From contig CM037586.1 of the NCBI GenBank assembly GCA_021018995.1, forward strand, positions 3,322,328 to 3,386,327: DNA of 64,000 bases, written 5' to 3'. The translations under genes were made by a program, and so were the position numbers. Below are positions 56,950 through 64,000 of the stretch, piece by piece. The DNA comes from Chloranthus sessilifolius (taxonomy: Eukaryota; Streptophyta; Magnoliopsida; Chloranthales; Chloranthaceae). Numbering within the stretch: the stretch's first letter is position 1; the number at the start of each line of letters is the position of its first letter. Under the pieces are notes generated by a model. The model worked only from the letters and a program-made list of their open reading frames with translations, searched no databases and was not told the origin of the DNA.

Positions 56950-57470
56950 ATTTTCAAATATTTAAAAAATTAGAATAATATGATTTTCTAATATTTTCAA
57001 AATTAGAATAATATCAACTAATTACTATTTTCAAATGTAATCTAAAATTTTTTAAAATTAGAATAACATGAAATAAATATTGTAAAATATTTTTAAAATA
57101 AGAATAATACTAAATAAATTTTCAAATGTAATCTAAATTTTTTAAAAATTAAAATAATACCAAATAAATTTGGTAAAAGATAATCTAATATTTTAAAAAT
57201 AAGAATAATATCACATAAATTTTTAAAAATTAGAATAATATCAAATAAATTTGGTAAAATATATTATAATATTTTAAAAATAAGAATTATATCAAATAAA
57301 ATTTTAAAAATTAGAATAATATCAAATAAATTTGGTAAAATATAATCTAATATTTCAAAAATAAGGATAATATGAATTAATTTTTTTTTAATTAGAATAA
57401 TATCAAATAAATTTTCAAATGTAATCTAAATTTTTTTTTAATTATAATAATATCAAATAAATTTAATTTT
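56950..57470. repeat. AT-rich tandem minisatellite in hAT-1
   Basis: Around ten diverged units built on TTAGAATAATATCAAATAAA followed by TTTGGTAAAATATAATCTAA or TTTTCAAATGTAATCTAAA. It lies directly upstream of the transposase gene. Confidence 0.8.
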
Positions 57471-57538
57471 CATGTATAATCTAAATGTTTTAATTTAATC
57501 TAATCGTTTGCACATTCATGCAGGTGAAATAAATAAAT

Positions 57539-60500
57539 ATGGTACGTGGACAAGATCCAGCCTGACAATAAAGCACAACAATAGATGGTGATAGACTCTG
57601 AATAGAATGTAAGTTTTGTGGAAAAATATTGCTGGGAGGAGGTATCGCACTGTTGAAGGAGCATTTGGGTCATGTTAAAGGGAGAGACAAAAGGATGTCC
57701 CAATGTACCTAAAGAGGTGAGAGAAGTTGTCAAAGCCAGTTTACAGGCGGCAAAGGGAAAGAAAAAAAGCAGAAGCCGACCCAGATAGAGAAATGTATGA
57801 GAGAATAAGGATGGGAGATCCAGAGTTTCCTGCACCTGGACCTAAGGATGATGAGGATGAGGATGAGCAGGCAACGAGAGTCATGAGGGAGAGTGCTAGA
57901 GAAGCACGACAGCGACGAGATCAGGAAGAAGTTGATTATCGGTTTCGGTCCAGGTTGAGGGGCACATCCATGCCTATTGTTGGTGGTGGATCTAGCCATA
58001 AGCCACATGTTGTTGAAGATGATGAAGATATTTAGGAGACTGCCGGGTTGCGTAAGTCAGCATCCGTGAGGGAGAACAGGTCGTCTACTACAGGTTCCAT
58101 GGATCCATTCATGTCTTAAACAAAAAGCTCTAAGCAAACTAAATTGAGTGCAGTCTCACTGAAAAAATTGGGTAAGAAGCTTGGAAAATCCATTGCAAAG
58201 TTCCTGATATACAACCATATTCCGAGTCAGGTTGTGGAGTCGCCTTACTTCAAAAAGATGATTGATACAAGTGCAGAAGTTGGTCCAGGAGTTAAAAAGC
58301 CTTCTACATACGAGGTATCTGGGACCCTACTAGATCATGAATACAAGGAGATAAGAGCTTATGTAGGCAGCTTCCACGAAGTATGGGATGAGAGAGGTTG
58401 CATAATTATGTGCGATGGATGGACCGATCCCACAAGGAAGAGTTTGATCAACTTTTTGGTCTATAGTGATGTCAGGACAATATTTCTAAAATCAGTTTAT
58501 GCTTCTAAACACGCGAAGACGGCTGATTACCTCTTCCAAGTAGTTGAAGAGATTGGAGAGAAGCGGGTTGTGCAGGTGGTAACAGATAATGCCGCCAATT
58601 ACAAAGCCGCAAGAAAGACGGTTAATGTTGAAGAGACGTCACTTGTACTGGAATCCGTGTGCCGCTCATTGCGTGGACCTCATTCTTGAGGATTTGAGAA
58701 AGAGAAGCAAAGCACAAGCTACTATTCAGAAGGGAAGAACGATTACTTCCTACCTGTACAACAGTGACAAGTTGGTGAATGTAATGAGAGACTTTACGAA
58801 GAACGAGCTGCTTCAACCTGCCATTACACGATTTGCAACACAATTTCTAGCCCTATAGAGCTTGGCTAGATATAGTCGTGAGCTGAAAAGCATGGTCAAC
58901 TCCGAAGAATGGAGAAAATATGAGTTAGAGCTCCCACAATCAAAGAGACCTTCTTTGAATGAAGTTGGTGACCTAATCTACAATCCCCAGTTTTGGGCAG
59001 ATGTTTACCACCTGATCGCCGTCACTACCCCTTTGATGCAAGTGTTGAGGTTGGTAGATGGGGATGAGAAACCAACGATGGGGTATGTTTACGAGTCAAA
59101 GGATAAGGCAAAATTGGCTATTAAAATCAAATGCCCTACAAAATATAAACGATATTGTGCGATTATCGACAAGAGGTGGGATACATAATTCCATCAATAC
59201 TTGCATGCCGCAAGTATAACATGTAGTGATTTTTATTTATTTTTTATTTTTTATATTATTCACTGTTTCCATATACTGATGCGATTGCTCATATTTGATG
59301 TATAGCACACTACTTGAATCCGGCCTTCCAATATACGCGATGCTTCAAGTTGATTGAGGCTGATGAAGTGTACAGCGGCTTGCTCAATATGATCCAACGA
59401 ATGCACCCTGAGTTGGCGTACCAAGGTCAAGCCATCAGAGATGTGAGTAATCATACCTTAAAACTAATAAGTCAAATATCATATGATTTGTTTATTGATA
59501 TGTGGGTTATTGTATTCTATTTTTGTAGATTGACATGTTTCGCAAGAGACATGAGTCATTTGGGACTCCCTTGGCGTAATCCCAAATCAAACACGATAAA
59601 CTCGCTGATTGGTGGATGCACTATGGAGGTGATGGTCTGATACTGAGGCGGGAATGAGTGTTTTATCACAAACATGTTCCTCGTCTAACTGTGGGCGAAA
59701 TTGGAGCACCTTCTCTCTCATTCATACAAAGACAAGGAATAGGTTAACTATAGAACGATTGAAAAAGTTAGTCTACTACCACTATAACATGCGATTAAGG
59801 GTTCGGAATATGCAGAGGACAAACCGTGGTAAGCAATTGTTTAAAGTCTTAATTCATACAATTTTTATTTGATCTAATTGATGAGGCATATAATAATTCA
59901 TCTATCATATTCTACCTTACAAATAGTGAATATTTTGATCCCATCCAATTAGATTATATATTCACGGCGGATGATCCTTTGAATCAGTGGATCGAAGAGA
60001 GTGAAGAGCTAGTGTTGGAAACTAAGAGCACTACATGGTTGGACACTGCTGAAAGAGTAGCGAAGGAGCAATCTTCCCAACCACCGAGGCGGAAAATAAG
60101 ATTGAATCGTCATTCAGTGGTTAGATCTGATGACAAAACGCAACCCGATAGTTATAATGACGATGATGGGGGTGATGGCGGAGGCGATGAAACCTACGTT
60201 GGCACTAGTGGCGAAGGGGATGATGTTGATCCCTCTTATTCTTATGGATGTATTGTCGCATGAGATAATAGGCTGGTCACAATGTATAACACTCCTACAT
60301 TTAGAGGTGGAGGGGTTGAAGGAATAGGAGCGTCAGAATCTTACCAAACACCACCACCACCACAAGGTCCACAAGATGATGTGGGTTATATGACTTCTAG
60401 CTTCGGAGGATTTAGTTTGCAAAACACCAAAGATTCAACTACTAGTAACCCATACTACTGGCCCTCAACCAGCCTATCTCATTGGTCAAATTTTTGGAGG

Positions 60501-60669
60501 ACCTACCATTACCTATTACACTGAGCCATATTCGTCACTAATGCCTCAGTTTCTAGGAGGCACATATGATCATGAGTATCAATATGTCCAACATTATAGG
60601 GAAAACTCGTGCACCGATGATGATGATCACGAGAGCTAAGAACCACCACGAAATTCAATGTGGCTTTAA
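57539..60669 (+). pseudogene. hAT transposase of hAT-1 (BED finger, DUF659, dimerisation domain), recently broken
   Basis: The start is the ATG at 57539 (MVRGQDPA, a standard hAT opening), just after a TCATGCAG acceptor-like site at 57517-57524. A BED-type zinc finger (C-x2-C at 57608-57619, HLGH at 57662-57673) follows in frame, with three stop codons between start and finger. Then come a charged linker (57727-58035), a DUF659/RNase H-like core at 58144-59190 (MCDGWTDP and VTDNAANY hold the first two acidic residues; NPCAAHCVDLILED), and the C-terminal part: DWWMHYGGDG (about 59607), VLSQTCSSSNC and NRLTIERLKKLVYYHYNMRL (the dimerisation domain, about 59655-59810). Likely introns, with GT/AG ends, lie at about 59206-59305, 59443-59528 and 59830-59926. 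An acidic, Gly/Pro-rich tail ends EPPRNSMWL. A few stops and at least three frame changes remain. Confidence 0.9.
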
Positions 60670-63538
60670 AGTAGGTTTTTCATGTACAATATACCTTTTA
60701 ATTTTGATCATGAGTTATGTACAATGTAATTTAGGTTATGCGTTGATTAAATTATGAAATATGCATCAAATAAGCGTTAAATAGATTTTTTTTTAAATTG
60801 AAATAAATAGAAAATCATTAAATTTATTTTTCCTAATTTTTTTAGTATTTTTCAGGATTTTTTTGAACAAAAAAAATTCAATGTATCAAACCGATACATT
60901 TAATGTATCGCCGATACATTGAATGTATCGGACGATACCCGATACGTATCGCCCTGAAGGTCAGGACGATACGTATCGGTTTTCCGGTATTTTAACCCAT
61001 GGTCTAAGACCATCAACTTTGGAGTTTGAAAGAGCATCTTTGGATGAGAACGTGGTGTACGTTGTCATCACCGTCGAGCGTACCCTCGAGTCTATGGGCG
61101 AACACCCTAAGGAAGTTGAGCCGATTTTGAAAGAATTTGCGGATGTCTTCCCAGAAAACTTACCCAATGAACTCCCTCCAATGCGTGACGTTCAACACGC
61201 CATAGACTTAGTTCCCAGATCTACTCTACCAAACCTGCCCCATTATAGGCTGATTTCGATTGAACATGCCGAGTTAACGCGACAAGTCGATGATCTCCTT
61301 CTGAAGGTGTTCATCCAAGAGAGCTTGAGCAATTGTTTCGTACCCGCACTACTCACACCCAAGAAGGATGGTACTTGGCGAATGTGTGTGGATAGTCGGG
61401 TGATCAACAAAATTACGCTCAAATATTTTACGCTCAAGTATTGGTTGGTGCCGCTATCTTCTCCATGATAGACCTTAAGAGGGGGTACCATCAAGTCCGA
61501 GTCCGCCCGAGTGATGAGTGGAAAACCGCCTTACCGATTGCATGAAGAGAGATTTTCGATAGAGTAAAGTTGCGACGAAGGCCTTTGCCGAGATCAAAGA
61601 GAGAATAAGTAGTGCACTCGTCATACGGTTGCCAGACTTTTCCAAAGTCTTTGAAGTAGCGAGTGATGAGTCGGGTGTAGGTATAGGATGAATGCTTAGC
61701 CAAGAGGGCCACCTAGTGGCCTACTTTAGCGAAAAGTTTAACGAGGCAAAGCAAAAGTACTCCACCTATGATAAGGAGTTCTATGTAGTCGTTCGATCCT
61801 TATGATATTAGCAACATTACCTTAGGTCGCAAGAGTTTGTGCTATTCTCCGACCACGAAGCCTTGCACTTCCTAGCTTCTCAAAAGAAGTTAAATCTGGG
61901 GCATGCGAAATGGGTTGAATACCTCCAAGGGTTCACCTTCGTGTTGAAGCATAAAGCCGGTGTTGAAAACAAGGCTACAGATGCACTTAGTCGTCGAGTG
62001 GCGACTTCGCAAACCATGAACGCCGAGATCGTCAGATTCGAACAGTTGAGGGAAGAGTATCCCGAGTGCCGGGATTTCGGGATGGAATACAACGCCCTCC
62101 TTAGCGATCCGACTAGCACACACTCTACGTATACGCTGTAGGATGGGTATTTGTTCAAAGGTGGCCTTTGCATCCCTCGCACATCATTGCGTGACTTCCT
62201 CATTTGGGAGTTACATGCCGAAGAGATAACCAGACATTTCAGGCATAATAAGACCATTGCACTCGTAGAGGATAGGTTCTTTTGGCCTAGCCTGATGAGA
62301 GATGTCGCCCGAGATTCAAAACAATGTCGTATTTGCCAAGTGTCCAAATAGAATAAGCAGAATACTGGCCTGTACACCCCTTTACCCGTGCCACACACAC
62401 TATGGTAAGACATCTCAATGGATTTCATGCTCGGACTCCTAAAGACTCCGAGGAAACATGATTACATTTTTGTTGTAGTGGATCGATTCTCCAAAATGGC
62501 CCACTTTATCTCGTGTTCCAAAATCTCCGATGCATCACATATTGCAAAACTATTTTTCGAGGAGGTAGTGCGTCTTCATGGGTTGCCTAAGGCCATCGTG
62601 TCAGATAGGGACGTCAAATTTATTAGCTATTTTTGGAAGACCCTTTGGCACATGATGGGCACCATGCTCCAATTCTCGTCAGCTTATCATCCTCAAACAA
62701 ACGGCTAAACCGAGGTCACCAATAGGAGTTTAGGGAATTTCCTTCATAGTCTCATCGGTGAACATGTTAGGACCTGGGATTTCGCCTTGTCCATAGCCGA
62801 GTTTACCTACAACAATTCAGTCAATAGGGCCATAGGCCTGAGTCCCTTAGAGGTTATACACGGCCATAGGCCTAGGACACCTTTAGGTTTGATCCCCATG
62901 TCTGTATAACCTAGTGTCTGAGTCCACAGATACATTCCCACAGCACATTCAAAGCTTGCATGCAAAAATTAGACAAAAGATTAATTCAAGCAATGATCAA
63001 TATAAATTATCAGCAGATTCTCACAAGTGTTTCCAAGAATTTCAGGTGGGTGATCAAGTGATGGTTCGGATTAGGCTTGAACAATTCCCATCAAGATTCG
63101 CAAAGAAGCTCCAATCCCGAGGCACTAGACTATTTAGAATTGTGGCTAGGAGTGGTACTATTGCATGTGTTTGAGCTTCCTCTAGGTACAGGAGTTAGTG
63201 CAATGTTCAATGTGGAAGATCTAGTACCTTATCTAGGCTCAAACCCACCTCCTGAAAATTCATTCCAAACCTCTCATATCCCCGACTCCAACCCAACCAT
63301 ATAGCCGATACCCCTTCCTTCCTCAAGCAGACAGAGAAAAGAGATGATTGAAGGGATATTAGATGATCTTGTGGTATCTACCCATGGCGGCAAAATACTT
63401 GGTTAAGTGGATGGGTAAGCCGTATTCAGAAAACTCTTGGATCAGTGGGGACGAAGTTCGTCAATTAGACCCTGACATGCTCGATCGCTATCAGGACCAC
63501 AATTCATCGGTGATGAAGCTCTTTTGGTCTGGGGGAAT

Positions 63539-64000
63539 TTACGGGGACGCCGACATTGGATTTGGGCCTTATCGCATATACCGGTGATAGAGGAAACAAG
63601 AGTGCCACAGCTTCGAAGAGGGCCTAAAGTCGTCGATACACGATGGACATCCATAACCTCCAGGACAGACGCCCATAAAATGGAGGCATGTCTGTTTCAT
63701 GAACTCTATAGGCGATGGACATCTGTGGATTTAGGACGGACGGGCGGACGTGAAAATGCAGCTCTTTGTTTCAAAAGGACGGACGCCCGTGAACCACGGC
63801 TTCTCTAGACTCCGTAAGCAACGGACGTCCGTGAAACACGTCCGCCCAGTGATGGAATTTAATTTTTCTTAGCAAAATTTGTCATTTTTAGTATTTTATT
63901 ATTTTAGGATTCTTTTATTTTGAATTAAGGTTTGATTGCCTATATAAAGGCCTTTGTAAACACATTTATTATTGATTGATGATTAATAAAAAGAGGTTTT
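63539..64000 (+). repeat. gypsy-2 3' LTR (partial, continues beyond the window)
   Basis: Starts at TTACGGGGACGCC after a GGGGGAA purine tract, aligned with the gypsy-1 LTR start. The U3 is packed with GGACGGACGTCCGTGA-type palindromes, followed by the TATA box at 63940-63949. Confidence 0.88.
63940..63949 (+). promoter_or_regulatory. TATA box of gypsy-2 LTR
   Basis: CTATATAAAG, at the position matching CTATATATAG of the gypsy-1 LTRs. Confidence 0.55.

Larger units (their letters stand above)
55938..61001 (+). mobile_element. hAT transposon hAT-1 (5064 bp), large transposase-bearing member of family A
   Basis: Ends are CACAGGTCAAAATTTCG and, on the other strand, CATGGGTTAAAATACCGG. Flanks GTTTAAGA (55930-55937) and GTCTAAGA (61002-61009) match at 7 of 8, and the gypsy sequence on either side aligns with gypsy-1 as if uninterrupted. 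Subterminal sequence repeats CGATACGTATCG and TATCGTCCGATA at both ends. A transposase gene (57539-60669) fills the right-hand two-thirds; the left 1.6 kb holds several satellite-like arrays. It shares both termini with the 474-bp copy at 19440-19913 and end sequence with the other family A MITEs. Its gene now carries stops and frame changes. Confidence 0.93.
54346..63530 (+). pseudogene. gag-pol region of gypsy-2 (fossil, with hAT-1 inside)
   Basis: Gag at about 54346-55330, with a helical start (EIVDALKGIRAELGSINERM) and a CYKCQGLGHFVVEC knuckle; protease at about 55460-55880 (VIVDSGSCTNVV, with the DSG active-site triplet); reverse transcriptase from about 61010 ([32 protein letters not shown]); RNase H at about 61610-61990 (YSTYDKEFY, LFSDHEALHFL, KATDALSRR); integrase at about 62150-62900 ([33 protein letters not shown]); chromodomain-like YLVKWMGKPYSENSW at about 63390-63450. 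A polyprotein by family knowledge. Broken, with more than ten breaks. Confidence 0.87.
54210..64000 (+). mobile_element. Ty3/gypsy LTR retrotransposon gypsy-2, fossil, split by hAT-1, running off the right edge
   Basis: A close relative of gypsy-1. Parts seen: primer-binding site TTGGTATCAGAGAC at about 54230, gag and a CCHC knuckle, protease, then (after the hAT at 55938-61001) reverse transcriptase, RNase H, integrase, a chromodomain-like segment, and the 3' LTR from 63539 to beyond the window. It is broken, with more than ten breaks. Similarity to gypsy-1 across the hAT insertion site confirms both the insertion point and that gypsy-2 is the older of the two elements here. Age cannot be estimated from LTRs in this window. 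Confidence 0.88.

Noticed and set aside
1-64000. CRISPR arrays, operons, ribosome-binding sites, bacterial origins
   Set aside because: Spliced plant gene structure and plant retroelements show this is eukaryotic nuclear DNA; no array of equal repeats and spacers was seen.
1-64000. tRNA, rRNA or organelle-derived segments
   Set aside because: No tRNA cloverleaf core or conserved rRNA word was recognised by eye; primer-binding-site-like TATCAGAGC sequences are retroelement parts. A tRNA or rRNA covariance search would settle it.

Overview
This is plant nuclear DNA from a flowering plant; I cannot place it to genus. The evidence is one recognisable host gene with short GT-AG exons (a DUF4057-family protein, minus strand, left edge) in about 60 kb of transposable elements of typical angiosperm kinds: Ty3/gypsy with a chromodomain-like end, Ty1/copia, L1 and RTE LINEs, hAT elements, Mutator-like foldbacks and MITEs. 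I saw no rRNA, tRNA, CRISPR or organellar sequence.

Layout. 0-4.1 kb: three 3'-terminal DUF4057 exons (60-332, 3322-3633, 3961-4096, minus strand), with introns carrying at least six small transposons. 4.2-6.3 kb: a Mutator-like foldback, then non-coding DNA. 6.3-19.1 kb: an old copia-like element interrupted by a gypsy element (7810-14050), by a hAT MITE (16622-17251) and by a second MITE (17791-19048) that carries a third. 19.1-32.2 kb: an L1 fragment, then an RTE LINE split by a 6.4 kb L1 (21605-31279), itself split by a 3.3 kb hAT (25664-28955). 32.2-35.3 kb: a minus-strand copia fossil. 35.4-38.2 kb: a CT-rich minisatellite, unassigned DNA and a short solo LTR. 39.1-43.6 kb: two long inverted-repeat elements. 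44.0-45.5 kb: a hAT transposase tail broken by a MITE that holds another MITE. 45.6-53.9 kb: a second L1 with a 2.2 kb solo LTR in its ORF1. 54.2-64.0 kb: a second gypsy element, running off the right edge and split by a 5.06 kb hAT (55938-61001).

The main result is a hAT transposon system read from termini and target-site duplications (TSDs). The 5.06 kb element is the large, transposase-bearing member of a family whose small derivatives are scattered through the window (1399-1612, 3088-3301, 3705-3901, 19440-19913, 45102-45292). All are flanked by 8-bp duplications, share the end CATGGGTYAAAAT or CAAGGATCAAAAT, and are filled with the palindrome CGATACGTATCG. The 474-bp copy matches both ends of the large one and looks like an internal-deletion product. 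A second set (798-906, 20058-20242) keeps the same end but uses a different internal palindrome (CGAAATTTCGG). The 3.3 kb hAT has its own probable small partner (2160-2820). Nesting gives a relative order of events: host intron or old copia, RTE and L1 first, then gypsy, L1 and hAT, then the MITEs.

No host pathway can be reconstructed, because only one host gene is present and its upstream exons were not found. Both transposase genes and both L1s carry visible stops or frame changes. All LTR elements are fossils.
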